Shown: in pieces, positions 35,304 to 47,969 of the stretch
Position numbering within the stretch: the first letter of the stretch is position 1
How the letters are laid out: the number at the start of each line of letters is the position of its first letter
Source of the DNA: Gentiana macrophylla
Lineage: Eukaryota > Streptophyta > Magnoliopsida > Gentianales > Gentianaceae
DNA: 64,000 bases
Assembly (NCBI GenBank): GCA_026214975.1
Contig: CM047806.1
Coordinates: 84,429,599-84,493,598 of the forward strand
Reading direction: 5' to 3'
Made by a program: the position numbers and the translations under genes
The notes under the pieces: generated by a model
What the model was told of the DNA's origin: nothing
Database searches by the model: none
Seen by the model: the letters and a program-made list of their open reading frames with translations, nothing else

Positions 35304-37785
35304 GAGCTTCTGTTCTGAAGAGATCTCTTATTGTTCTTTTTGAAAACCTTTTCAAGAATCTTTTTCAAAGTTTTTCAAAAGTTTGCATCATGGAATCATT
35401 GCAATACAATGGAAAGCTGCTTATGTGCTCCATGGGCAGATTTGATGAATACAAGCGTCATTTGTAGGCATACTTAGTTGCCACCCATGAAAAAATGTTG
35501 GATGGTATCACTAGTTGTACTATTCAAATCACAGATATGCAGACCAACGCTGGTGGTGTACAAGTCAGAGTCCCCAAGGCTAAAGATAGGTGGACTACTG
35601 ATGAGAGAAAAATGGATAATCTAGATAATGTTGTTGTGGAGATCATCTTGAGAACTCTTGATAGAAACATGTATCTCAAGATCAAAGACTGTAATACTGC
35701 CAAAGAGATATGAGACAAACTGAAGCTGGTTTGTGAATGTTCAGACTCCATTAAAGGGAACAAACTTACTGTGGCCAAATAGAAGTTTCAAGGCTTCAAG
35801 ATGAAATCTATAGAGACAGTTGAGCAGATGGAGACCAGATTTAATGCTATTATTGATGAACTGGCTCTATTGGGAGTTGTCTATAGCAAGAAAGAAGTCA
35901 ATGACAAAGTTTTGAAAGCTCTACCTACCAATTGGAAGATAAAAGTTCACTGCATTAGAGGAATCCAGGAATCTGAAGATTTTAACACTTTCAAATTATT
36001 CTCATATCATAAATCATATGAGTTCGTATAATCCACCAAGAAGGATTCAGAAAAAGAAGCATCAAAGACTACAACACTGACAGCTGAGCCTTAAGCATAA
36101 TCAACAATTTGCCCTGCTGATAGTCTGGATGAGTTAGAGGAGCAGTTGTCCTTACTGGTGAGAAGATTCAAGAAGATATCTCAGAAATTTAGAGGTAGTC
36201 AATCATCCAAGAAATATACCAATGATAATAGATACAAGAAGAAAGATGTCACTTCAAATCATATTGCCTAGATCTGTTGAATAAGAAAGCTGACAAGGCA
36301 CCAGAGAGTAGAAGAAGCACTCTAAGATCATTAAGAGTAGAAGATTATTCTGATGATGAATTAGAGAGTGAAAGAGATGTTTTTGGAGCTGAGTCTGATG
36401 ACACAGCTCTCATGGCCAAAACAGATTATGAAACATAGGTATTACATTCTTCATTTAAATATTCATATGAAACAAGTGTATGTCCGGTTCTAATCCAAGA
36501 AACTCAGAATTATGTGAGACTCTTGATAGCCTCCTTGATCCATTAAGGCAAATACAATCTAGATATAAGGTGGTGAAGCCAAAAGAAACTTTTAAAGCTG
36601 AGATTCAAAGATTAATTGTTACTAAATATTCTTAAGTCTAGTAATATAGCAGTAGAAAATGAATCTAGGACTCATCAGAGGCCAGTTGTAACAACTGCTG
36701 CAGCTGAGTCTATGGCACATTCAAGTTCTTCAACTATATTCAAGACCGGTAAAACCTATGATGATAGGATAGGTCTAGGTGTGACAGCCATCGGTCATCT
36801 AAGGCTAGACCTAGCAAGGAAGCTGAACCTAGATCCAAAATAGGTCCTAAGTTTGTAGCTGAGCAAGGACCCACATCTCAGAAGGCTGCTGAGAAAACTA
36901 GACCTGCTGAGAATAAATAAGCACAGCAAAACCAGATTGCTAAAAGGTCAGGTGCACCTAACAAGAATGCTAGACCTGCTGATAGGTCAGCTGGACCTTC
37001 TAGAAATGGTAAGAACAAGAAACATCCTAACCAAAAAGTTAAATCCAAAAATATCAATCATTCGAGGAATAAAAAACTCAGGGGGTAAGGCAGATTGTTC
37101 CCTACTGATAAGAACTACAATGTTCTTGCAACATCTGTTAGAACAACAAAGTTTAGCAAAGTTTCTAAGGCCAAGCCTCAGCAAAGGCCCTAGTGTAGAG
37201 TTATCCCTAATAGACAGCAAACTTTGCATACTCTGCTGAATCTAACAGAGGAAAACAAAGCATGCATAGTTTCGAACCTAAAGTCTAGAAAGCGTATATG
37301 AAGAAGCAAGAGCCTAATGCTAAAAGATATAGGGCTGTGAACTTCATTTATGAAGAAAAGTTCAACCTTGTGAAGAGAAGACCATTGGTTTATGGTCTAG
37401 GGGTTGCACTGACTACTGGCCATCATGGATCCAAACAGATTTGGGTACCTAAAAAGACCTAATTTGTTTTGCAGGGTGTATGGTATTTTGACAGTGGATG
37501 CTCCAGAAACATGACAAAGAACCAACACTATTTAGCGAAGTTTGTGGCCAAAGATGGGCCGAAAGTCAATTTTGGTGGAAAGGAGAAACTTGTAACCACT
37601 AGAGGATGTGGAGATCTTATGAAGAATACTCTAACAATCTAGAATGGTTCTTATGTTGAGGGTCTACAATACGGCCTCCTCAGCACAACCAATTTCATGA
37701 TATGGGATATTATGCTATCTTTAAGAAATGATCATGCATGGTGGAGAGTGAAATAATTAATCAACTGGTGCTATCTGGAAGAAGG
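35304..37785 (+). pseudogene. gag-pol: gag and protease of the outer SIRE-like element
   Basis: This is the continuation of the element whose 5' LTR is at 11535-13261. Gag starts at ATG 35390 (MESLQYNGKLLMCSMGRFDEYK), with the core at 35495-36031 (NMYLKIKDCNTAKEI, VEQMETRFNAIIDEL, LKALPTNWKIKV) and a decayed zinc-knuckle region near 36240. Later pieces are Lys/Ala-rich. The protease/pre-integrase region is at about 37470-37750: VWYFDSGCSRNMTKN with the DSG active site, GPKVNFGGKEK and LLSTTNF. Stops are frequent. The reading is cut at 37786 by a minus-strand LTR. Confidence 0.85.
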
Positions 37786-39236
37786 TGTTGGTCCCAAAGA
37801 AGGGTAGATCAAGGATCAGATGGAGGTGAATAACCTTGATCAGGAGTTCAAAACTTTTTCTATTGAAAAGTTTAAGACACAAAACAACCCTTCTAAAATA
37901 AAAGTCTTTCAAAGTTATGCAATCACACAGGTAAATAGATAGACAAAAAGTAAATGCGTAAAGGTAAAGAACAAAAAACGTATAGAGGTTTGGGATGGTG
38001 TATTCCTCTAATCATCTCTTCTCATGTGATGATTGGAGGAATTCACTATTATGGTACACCGTTACAATAGAGATAATTGTCCTTCACTAAAAAAGCTTCA
38101 CAATCGCGAGCTATCACTCCCTAGCAACAAATGCTTCAGTGATTCAACTCTAACATTGTTCCTTCAAATTTCGTCCTTCAACATCTGTCACACAAAACTC
38201 CTTCTCACATGGCTCTGATTCAGTTCCTTCAGTCCTTGAAGGCAACAGATGTCCTTTCACTGATTTGATGATCTCTAGACGAGATGAACGGATGTGAATT
38301 GAAGAATTCAACTTGACCAAGTTCAGACTTGATGGGTCTTTTAAGTACTTGAATATTATGAACTTTGGTTTCGGAATTTTCTTTGAAGCTCTAAGTGTTG
38401 AGAAATCATTTTGACAGAGTGAAGGCACTAGATAGATCTCTGAAGTTCTTGTTATTTTTCTCTTTGATGAAGCCTTCTATTTATAGTCATGATCCTTCTG
38501 AATTTGAAATTTCGTCTATTGGTTAATTAATGACGATGTAATAATCCTTGATTTTGTTCTGATTTAATTCTCTTGATTTGCGTGTCTTGATTTTAGTTCC
38601 CAACGTCTAGCACAAAATCCGTCCTTGAATATTTCTGCATTTAATTCCTTGTCCTCAATATTTTCCACATGTTTGATTTCATTTTTCCATCTGCCAACGT
38701 TCTGAGTCAGCTGACTCACTTGATCAATCAGCTTTCCTGATTATTCATAGTACTCAGCTGATACAATCAGCCTACCTGATTATAAGTCATATTTGCTTCT
38801 TGTTACTAGGTTGACTTCCACTGAGCTTATGTCCAATCTGCTGATATTATGTTGTTGTCATTCCTTAGCATATTTGATATGCATTTCACTGACCCTTATT
38901 TTGTGTGAGGTCAGTGTACACCATTTTGAAAAAAGATCTTGTTCACCACTTAACTGATTTCTTAAACTTACCTAAGGTCATCACAGACTTCCTTGGTTGT
39001 AAGTCAGCCCATAGATCTTCACTTCAATGAGTCTAGATCCTCAACTTTGATACTCAGCTGGTCTTCAGTCTTCACTTCTCTGAGCTAGCCTGCCAGACTA
39101 CCAATTACAGTGCTTAGTCTGGCCAACTTATACAATGTTAGACTTCTACCAAAAACCAATACATTTCATTTCTAAACTTATTTCAGGCTAATTATAATAG
39201 CTGTTATGGCTATCATCAAAACTAATAAAATGTTCA
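37786..39236 (-). repeat. 3' LTR of a third SIRE-like element
   Basis: Plus-strand edges TGTTGGTCCC and TAAAATGTTCA, 1.45 kb. The left edge matches the LTR at 13293. The right edge is followed by a pyrimidine run (TTCTCCCTTTTTGA, 39243-39256) that is the polypurine tract on the minus strand. It interrupts the outer SIRE-like element. Confidence 0.8.
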
Positions 39237-41940
39237 TAAAAATTCTCCCTTTTTGATTATGCCAAAACCCTCATAAGCCTTAACATAAGTAAAATACATT
39301 ATTAATTAAAAAGAAAGAAAAATCATACGTGTTATATTCATCCATTTAAGGGGAAATTTAAAGTTATTATTACAACTAGATTTCTCCTTTTCTGAGTAAC
39401 TCATTATATCTTTTGAATTTTCTGTTCTGACTCTCTTTTACTTCAGTGAAGTTTATATAAGGAGACTTCCACTTTTAGTACACCAGTGCTATTCCATAAC
39501 TTAGACAATTGAATACTTTCTTGTTAACCAGTTGATTGAAGTCTGGTAGGTTTCTATTGCTTTCAGTTGATCTCCAAAATAATGTGTTAGCCTTACCCTG
39601 GCTGACTCAATGTGAGTATCTGTCTTTCTTATCTTATCAAAGACTTCCCACTGTCCTTCATCTGACATTTGTGAGAATGGTTTGAAACTCTCTTTCATTC
39701 TTATGACTTCAAGTTGTTCGTCAGTGCTCATTTCTTCAGGTCTCTCTGGTCTTGGAGCTTCAGCTGATCTTGATGATTGGGGTTTGTCAGCTTATTTCTA
39801 TTGACCTGATCTATTAGCATATTGTCTCTGTTCAGCTTGGCTGGTAGACCTGCATTCCCATTAGTTGGTACCCGTCTTCAAGTTCTCTGGGCATAAGAAC
39901 ATGATAGCTCTTTGACCATTTCAGCACGCGTTATTTCCTCATGCCTATTCAACCAATCTACCCATCCTTCTTCTTGAGTCTGATTTGGGTAGAAAACGCC
40001 CTAATTATTCAAAAATTCTCTTACAATACCTCTTTCTCATGGGGTTCCTTGTATCTGGGAGAGGATATTCGATGTTGAATTCCACAAGTCTCTTGTCCAT
40101 CAGATCTTCTTCTTTGATCTCCACTGCAAGACCCAGTGCTTCCTCTCAGATTAGTAGGGCTGGCCCTTTGCTATCCTTGGCTAGTCCCTCTCTTCTAATT
40201 GTTTGAACCTGGTCTTTGTTGATTACTAGAGCCAGACTGATCTCTGTCATTTAGTCTTCTTTCTTGTGGTTCAAGTGAAGTATTGCACAATTCATCTCTT
40301 CTTTGTTGAGCCTCCTTCAGCTGAGCTTCAGCTTCTTCTCTAATTCTGACTTTCATATTTCTCAGCCTAATTCTTTCTTCTTCGGTCATGTTTGGCATAA
40401 AATTTGTTGCTCCTTCAAGATTATCTGCTCCTACTTCCCCTTTTTGGCATTATCACTAGGGATTTGTAAGAGTATGTTGTTTGTATCCTCAATTGTTTGT
40501 ATCAGGCTGTTTAGCTTTCCGTGTATGGATACAAACTTTCCATCATGCTCCATCATCTTTATATAGATTTCATCCAACTTCCCTCCAACGGCTCCAGCTA
40601 TAGAGACCAGTTCTTTAATGACATGATTCTTTTGTGATATATACCTTGTATGTGCATTGTTATCCAACTGGATAAGCAGTTGACTGTGATGCCTGATGAC
40701 ATCATTATGAGCTTGAATATACTCCGCCACTGCCTCGAACCTATTTTGTAGTGTGAAGCTCTCATCTCTCAGAGTTGCTTGCAGATTTTGCAAGCTGGGT
40801 GCTTGCTTTTCCACTTCTTCCACCATAGGGTCCGCAGCTGCTTGAAATAAGGACTCTGAAATCCCAACTGTGCCAAATGGGCCTGGAGCAGATGCATGAG
40901 CTGGTGGTGATCCAGTTGACTGAACCGGTACCTCCTGTGGAATTTGAGGTGGTGCCAATGGTGTTTTCTCATCATTTGCTACCTCAGCTTGCTTGGTTTG
41001 CAGAGTAACCTCTTCATATTGTCTGTTTGACTCCTCCAACACATCTTTAAGTAACACTGTTATGGAGACTGCCGCTATGGGGCTGTCAGCGATTCCCACT
41101 TGACATGTGCTTTGAAAGTTCTTCACTGGTGTGGTCACTTGAGCTGGTGCTGATTTAGAGTCCTGTGCTGGTGCAGGATTACTGAGATCAGCTTCTTGAT
41201 TCGTCTCAATGACATCAGCTGAGAGGTGTGTTGTATCCTCAGTAGGTGTCAGCAATTCCTCTTTTGCTGGTGTAGGTGATGGAGTACTAATCTCAGCTGG
41301 TATCTGTTGTGTATCCTTAGTTGATTCAGTGTGCTGCACTGGAGTGGATTGTTTTGTTGCTACTATATTCTGCATAGACTCAAAAATTGTCATATGATCA
41401 TTATCTGTGGCATCTGGTGGTGGTGTTTTTGATCCACCATCACCATTACCACCATCATCACTATCCTAATCATCATCATTATGACCATTATCATCACCAT
41501 CATAATAATGGTGATCATCATTATCATCATCATCTTCTTCTTCATCTGCAGACATGGCTATCTTTGCCTTGGCTTCTTCCACTGCCTCCCACAGAGGTCT
41601 CTCGTCCAACAGTCCTAGCAGGCTTGCAACACATAGGAATGAGAAAAGCCACTCTTCTTCTGCAAACATCCTGTCAAAATTACCCAGTCGAGCTTTGGAA
41701 TCTCCAAACTTCCGATCCATGTACTCAACCACCCTCTCATCAATATCCCTTTCAGGGATCTCCTCTTATTCAGTAGCCAATTCTTCAACATTTTCTTCTT
41801 CAACTCCTCTTTCCTCAGTCTCAATCCTCTCCATTTCGTCATATGTGCCCTCATCAACTAGGTTTATGTGTTCACCAACTATTGAGGGATCAGTTCACTT
41901 CTTTTTCATCTGGCCAAAGATCTAGGGGTGGTTGCCTTTC
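39237..41940 (-). pseudogene. extra ORF region of the third SIRE-like element, broken
   Basis: It has the same position as 15018-17660: between pol and the 3' LTR. From about 41850 to 40431 the minus strand keeps one frame with only two stops (near 41767 and 41466). The pieces are an acidic Glu-rich start, the region MDRKFGDSKARLG to EEWLFSFLCVASLLG, an Asp/His-rich tract (DEEEDDDDNDD), then a 320-residue open frame from 41393. That frame is rich in Pro, Thr, Ala and Glu and turns helical (LFQAAADPMVEEVEKQ, IRHHSQLLIQLDNNA, ELVSIAGAVGGKLDEI), probably coiled coil. Lower pieces at 40398-40195 (MTEEERIRLRNMKVRIREE) and 39731-39501 continue out of frame. No retroviral enzyme motif is seen. The 5' part of the element is cut off at 41960 by the gypsy LTR. 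Confidence 0.65.
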
Positions 41941-42854
41941 ATTTATTACTGCCTTGCACTATAACGCCCCGTTCCTAGATACCGAGTCCTTATCCGGAAA
42001 AGAACATTTGGAACGTATAATATTAAATAAATTCAATATTATACGTAAGCCTCTGCGTCGTCATATCGAGTTTAGCAAAAATGGAATCTAAAAAGACTCG
42101 GGTGAAATCATAAATGCTACTAGAATAGAAAATCAACCATACTAATGTTAGAAAGGGTATTACAACAACGAAATAAAGCTTACAAGTACGATGTCTCAAA
42201 AGTAAAAGTACAACATCTAATCTTACAGAAAAGTCTCAAAATGAAATACATTATTTGTCTTGAAAGGAAAGATACATAGTCATGAGTGCAACATATATAA
42301 TAAAAGAGAAGAGAAAATCATCAACAAAGCATCATCATATGCCGTCCTCAAAATCCTTATCAAAATATTGTTCAACATGTTTATCTTCTCACCCTACAAA
42401 GCATGCAAAACAATCATGCAATGGAGGTAAGTACAAAGGTACTTAGTAAAGAGGTAGAAGCTATTGACTTGATTAAGTTTCATAATGAAAGGTTTACATA
42501 ATTATTAAGTTATCTTTATATGACCGACTCAACTCTAGGGTTCATTTCATGCTCATCAACACGTCGTGGAATCCTACTTGTTTCTAGCTTGACTTATCTT
42601 TGGTACATCCGCATTCAAGGGCGTGCTACTCACCACGAAGTATCTAGGTGCAACCTATTGGTGGATCACACCAATAACCATGGTCTAGCCCCGATAGTGT
42701 ACACGTTTGGCAAAGTCCTCCGTACTTGGGGTGTTAGTAACCTATGGAGTTATTCACTTTTACTGACTGCCCACACATCGCGATATAGACTTGTGCCTTA
42801 CCAAGAATGACATGATGTTTAGTCTTTTAAACTACTCAAGTACGTATTTTATTA

Positions 42855-43129
42855 CTCCCTCCGTCCCGTTTTATTTGTCTCGTTTGACTTTTCTCACAGA
42901 TTAAGAAAAGTGTAGTTAATGCATTGAATCTCATTAAATGATCTAATATTTGTACATTTATGTCCTTTAAATAGTTGTAGGAGAATTCAATGTTACACAC
43001 ATTTAAAATGTAAATATTGTAAAGATGGAAGGGCATTTGAAGAAATTTGGCAATAAATGCATAAAGTGGACACTTATTTGGGGACAAACCAAAAAGGAAA
43101 CGTGGATAAATAAAATGAGACTGAGGAAG
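42855..43129. mobile_element. Stowaway-like MITE inside the gypsy LTR
   Basis: 275 bases with terminal inverted repeats: left CTCCCTCCGTCCCG..., right (reversed) CTTCCTCAGTCTCA..., 18 of 22 matching. TA dinucleotides lie on both sides (42853-42854 and 43130-43131). It lies beyond the part of the LTR that survives at 61469-62311, so the empty site cannot be compared here. Confidence 0.8.
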
Positions 43130-43447
43130 TAATCATTAATTAGCCATCTAAGTGTTTTGAAGGAAAATCTCACTTATACTTCTACTCCCTCACTTAAGAC
43201 AACTAGACACAACAATCTAGCACATACACAGACATTGATGAATACTAATTCGTCAAAGCACAAGGCCAATCATGCTCTTCCGATGGTCCAGAACTTCAAC
43301 TCTTAGTCAGAATCCATTCGGTGCCGAAACTAAATGCAACAAAAGATTTTCATGGCTTGTTCATGTTCATTTAATGTTACTAGATCAAGAAACATCATTC
43401 AAAATTGGATTCGGGGCTCAAAACAGCTTAAAACACCAAAACAGATA

Positions 43448-43678
43448 TTTGGCACGCGCTACACTTGTTTGGCACGTGCTAAATATTCAGCATCCATTCT
43501 AGCCAATTTTAGCGCGCGCTAGAAACCTTTGGCGTGTGCAAAAATCTCCCATTACTTTCTGCATGCATTCTGGACACGTTTGGCACTCGCTAAACCTCTC
43601 ACGCGCGCGCTAAAACGACTGTTATCCCCATTCTGGTTTCGTGTTTGCGCACACAAAACGCCTTTGGCGCGTGACAAA
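43448..43678. repeat. cluster of CpG-rich TTTGGCRCGYGCTAAA-like words
   Basis: Eight related words lie in 231 bases: about 43448, 43468, 43508, 43528, 43579, 43601, 43644 and 43663. They share a core GC(A/G)CG(C/T)GC with A/T-rich edges, unlike the surrounding AT-rich LTR. Spacing is irregular, so this is not a simple tandem array. Confidence 0.75.
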
Positions 43679-44518
43679 ACCCAAAAACAGCCATAAAACA
43701 TGGTTTTCTGCACATTTATGATTTCTAGCCCAATCCCAACGTGTTTAACATCAAATTTGACAGCAAAACAGCAGAAAAACTCAACTTTAACATTCTACAA
43801 CATATCATACTCCAAAGGCAACATTCAAACATGAATTCTATCATCACAACACCACCAAAACTCAACCAAATCTTTATAAAACGTGTACAAGAACAATAGG
43901 AAGATCCTCTTACTTGTTAACAAGCAAAATCCAAAGCACAACACCAAGAAAACCGCAACACCTCTCAAAACTTTAACTAAAACCTATTTTGATCATCAAG
44001 TAAACTATGATTAACTGAGGTTCAAGGTTTCTAAATGTTCAGAACTATGAATCAAGCACTTCAAATAACCAAAACATGATCAAATCTTGTTGAATCCAAT
44101 TTAGGGCTAAAATCATACCTTGATTAAACTTGGAACTTTGAGGATCAAGAGGATCCTTGTCCTTTCACGATTCCAACGGTCTACTTGAATCTGAAATTGA
44201 CCAAGAATCCAAAGAGTAATTTGAAGAAGCCTCTTTTGCCTTTTCCAATGTTCTCAAAGAACTGATGTTCGAACTCTGAATTTGTGATTTCTTTCTGACA
44301 AGTCCCATACAACAACTCCTCCATTAATGGGAGGTTATTTCTTTTCCAAAAATAAATCCCAAGTGTTATTCTTACAATTAATTATAAATAATACCATTAA
44401 ACCCTTTTTATACTTTATACAAAATAAAATTTAATTCATAATTATTAATAAACATAATATTCCATTTTTCGCAAAATGACACGTCTACCCTTTCTCGAAA
44501 ATCGGAATATTACATTCC

Positions 44519-44884
44519 TCCCCTCTCCTTTTACCTTATGTTCCACCATATTGATGATCTTTGAACATCATGATCTTCAACACCATGATCTTCGTCGTTT
44601 TTCCGGAATTACAAAAAAAAAAAAAAGCCAAAATAAAAGAAATAAAAACAACAACTTTTACATCAATCCTATGCTCAAACGATCTAAATCGAGAGAGCTT
44701 ACAATAGATCTAACGAGTAAACAGTACCAACCCCAATCCATCTCTTCAAACCACAACAATCGCAACATAAAAAAATATGCATGCATCGAAAAAAAAAAAA
44801 TTGGGACACAAAAAACTACATGTTTTCCACTCTAGATCTAATATTTTATACATATAAATATAGATCACCAGCATCGATACCCTT
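44519..44884 (-). repeat. second, partial copy of the Angela-like leader and primer site
   Basis: Collinear and highly similar to 52293-52680 (shared TTATGTTCCACCATATTGAT, CGATCTAAATCGAGAGAGCT-type words, ATATAAATATAGATCACCAG). Next to the LTR the minus strand reads GGGTATCGATGC, a decayed primer site. So downstream of the 3' LTR a new internal region begins, as in an LTR-internal-LTR-internal tandem. Confidence 0.85.
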
Positions 44885-46705
44885 TGTTAGTAATATCATC
44901 CGCAACGGAAGCGATTTAAGGATCTAGGTCTATAAATTACACATAATAAAATAACTAGATCTACTCTACAAGGGGGTTGTAGAACATACCTCTTGGATCT
45001 CAAAATCCAAGTAGAAGAACCGCAATAGGAAGAACAAAAGATGGTGTGAAGAGCACCACGATCTTCCGCACGTGTGATCCGAGCAACTCCCGGTGGAAGG
45101 AAATCCTCGTCTCGAATCCTCCCGATATGCTACCCGGAAAACCTCCAAGATCTTCCTCTCTCACCACTTGGCTGAAATTTTCCTTCTTCTCTCTAAGAGA
45201 TAGAAGTCGAAGTTTTGTGTGTGTTTTAGGCTTGGGAGAACTCTATTTATATAGAAGAGTAATCCTTGTCCTCCAAGGATTTTATTTTACAAATAAATAA
45301 ATCCAATAAAAAAAAGATAATCCTAGAATATCCTAGAACAAATCTAGAATAATCTTTATCTTTATTTCTTACCATAAATATTTATCCAATAAATATTTTA
45401 TGCACATGTCTTATTAATCCACAAGAAAACTAATTTCTAGTTCCCTAAAACATTGCCTTGGCCGAAAATTATCATTGACCTAGTCAATATGATTTTCGGC
45501 CATAACACACTAAATTGGGCCAAGATTATGAAAAATGTCTTTTTCACATATTTAATTATTTAGCCCAACTAATTTAATAGTCCACTAAACAATTAATTCA
45601 CATATCGTTTTAATTAAATTCTAATAAGAACTAAATTAATATTATCGATTCGACGTCCGAGAATAGCTATGCTATATTGGAAGCACGTCAGGACCATGGA
45701 CTAATAATCGCGCTCCGATAAATCAAATAAAAATTATCTTACGAATGTAATAATTATATTCGATAAATCAATCACAGAATATGCCACCATAATCCCGTGA
45801 TCGCACTCCTCCGATTGAGATTATATTTATCTCCTACACGAGAATGATAATAAGCGTCCATTGATATAATCATTACATATGGATTAATCCTCCATAGATC
45901 GTTCATTCTAAATCGGGAAGTTACCGTTAACCCTTTTAGAACCTCTTATCCTTATTTACCATTAACCCCTAGTGATCAATTAATTCATACAACTCATTTG
46001 GTAGCTAATCGATTTGTAATATGAACTCGCACGATCGATCGTTTCTAGGATTAACAAATAAGGAATCTGTCTATCTACTTCCATAAATGGAATGAATGGA
46101 TTCCGTATCCGTGATAACACGACTACTCACTCAATCCAAAGACAATGCCAAGATGGGGTAATTCGGATCACGACTCGGTGTAATCCTTAACCGTCAAGTC
46201 AAACCTCATACCGATTCAAGCGGTTGGATCGTGATCACCTTAGGATTAAGATATATCCATAAATATGATCATCGATTGATTCGATAAGACTTTCGATTAC
46301 GGAATTATATCATGAACTCTAATCAAATCGGTCCAAATTTCATATGATATATCTATCATATATAAATGCCCACTAGGTTCTCTTAACCGAAAGTCCGGAT
46401 AAGACAATCACACCTATTGTGTTTTGGGTGCATTAATAGCACGTTAAAGGAGAGACCCGATACTCTCGATTAACTTCACTACGGGCTAATTGTATTTTAA
46501 GTACATCTTCACTAACTCAATCCTCTCGTGTACATCCCATACACTGAGTTAAGTGATTACATAAACGATACACTTTAGGGTTTTCTATAGTGTAAATACT
46601 ATTGTCACATCGGTGAATATGAGAATAATAAATATGAATAATAATATCATTTCATTTATTAAATAAAACAATTACAAAATTGTCTTTCGGGCATCACACC
46701 TAACA
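44885..46705 (-). repeat. 3' LTR of the Angela-like element
   Basis: TGTTAGTAATATCATCCGCA...TCACACCTAACA on the plus strand, 1821 bases. Collinear with 52681-54408 apart from scattered indels and an extra ~110-base block near 45150-45260. On the inner side ATCTCCCACTTG (46706-46717) is the polypurine tract on the minus strand. Confidence 0.95.
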
Positions 46706-46793
46706 ATCTCCCACTTGTACGAAAGCATGTGATTAATTGTTTTAAAGCACACCCTATTATTTAAAATACCGCAAACTATCACTCCCACTTGCT

Positions 46794-47969
46794 CTAAAGC
46801 AAATGAGACATGTCTCTAATTCCTATAGTCTCCAAGTGTTGACTAAAAGCTTCAATTGACAGTGTCTTGGTGAATGGATCAACAGGATTATCGGCGGAGG
46901 CCATTCTTCGGACGGAAACGTCCCCTCTATCAACAAAATCGTTGATCACCCAGTATTTCCTCTCTATATGCTTCGACTTACTGTGCTTTTGAGGTTCCCT
47001 AGATTTGGCAATGGCCCTATTGTTATCACAATAGAGAGTAATATGATCTTCAGCATTCGGGACAACGCCTAATCCGCTGATGAACTTTCTTAACCAAACC
47101 GCTTCCTTAGCTGCCTCGGAGGCCGCTATGAACTCACTTCCATTGTCGAATCGGTTGTCTTTGGATTGCTTTTGGCTTCTCCATTCTATTGCACCACCAC
47201 CAAGCGTAAACACTGAACCAGAGGTTGATTTAGAATCATCTCTCGCCTGATTTGAAAGTCGAATCGGTGTACCCTGCTAACTCTAAAATCCCCACGAATA
47301 GACGAGCATATAATTTCTGGTTCTCTTCAAATATTTGATGAGATTCTTTACTACTGTCCAGTGCGCTTGCCCTGGATTTGACTGAAAACGGCTGACTAAT
47401 CCAACGCCGTAACAAATGTCAGGTCTCGTACACCTCATAGCATACATAAGACTACCAACAGCCGAGGCATATGGCACTCTTCCCATAGCTTCAGCCTCTT
47501 CAGGAGTTTGAGGCCCCTGAGTTTTAGCTAGGTAAACGCCGTGACAGGTTGGTAGAAAACCTTTCATGGCGTTCTCCATACTGAAGCATGCCAGCACCTT
47601 ATCTATATAAGTTGCTTGGGACAGAGCTAACATCATGTTCTTGCGATCCCTTATAATTTGGATCCCTAGAACATAACTCGCTTCTCCCAAATCCTTCATT
47701 TGGAATTACGTGGTCAACCAACTTTTTACGTCGGACATCATCTCCTTATCGTTTCCAATTAGGAGTATGTCATCAATGTACAATACTAGAAATACAACAC
47801 TATCTTTGATAACCTTCTTGTACACACAAGATTCAAACAAAGTGTTGTTCAAATCATAAGACTTGATCGTGTGATCGAATCTATGATACCAGAGCGAGAT
47901 GCTTGCTTCAACCCATAAATGGATCTCGAGCAACTTGCACACCATGTGCTCGACCTTCTTCAATGAATC
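46794..47969 (-). pseudogene. pol: RT C-terminal part and RNase H of the Angela-like element
   Basis: 47963-47706 carries the second half of RT with LYIDDILLIGND (about 47747-47785), the catalytic DD intact. 47699-47283 continues with MKDLGEASYVLGIQI, a YASAVGSLMYAMRCTRPDI block (about 47405-47465) and a SRFQSNPGQAHW motif. After a frame break 47213-46794 encodes RNase H: SEFIAASEAAKEAVWLRKF, CDNNRAIAKSREPQKHSKSK, VDPFTKTLS, stop at 46794. Three frame breaks separate the pieces. The wording is typical of BARE/Angela pol. Confidence 0.9.

Larger units (their letters stand above)
41960..44514 (-). repeat. 3' LTR of the gypsy element
   Basis: On the minus strand it starts TGTAATATTCCG and ends GGAACGGGGCGTTATA, the final CA having mutated. 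2555 bases including a 275-bp MITE. The stretch 41960-42810 aligns with 61469-62311 (shared CCGAGTCCTTATCCGGAAAAG, read as two halves, and AAATAAAGCTTACAAGTA). The inner edge is followed by the pyrimidine run TTCCTCCCCTCTCC, the polypurine tract on the minus strand. Confidence 0.85.

Noticed and set aside
41387..41776. His/Tyr-rich plus-strand frame
   Set aside because: It is translation of CAT repeats antisense to the acidic tract of the SIRE-like extra ORF.
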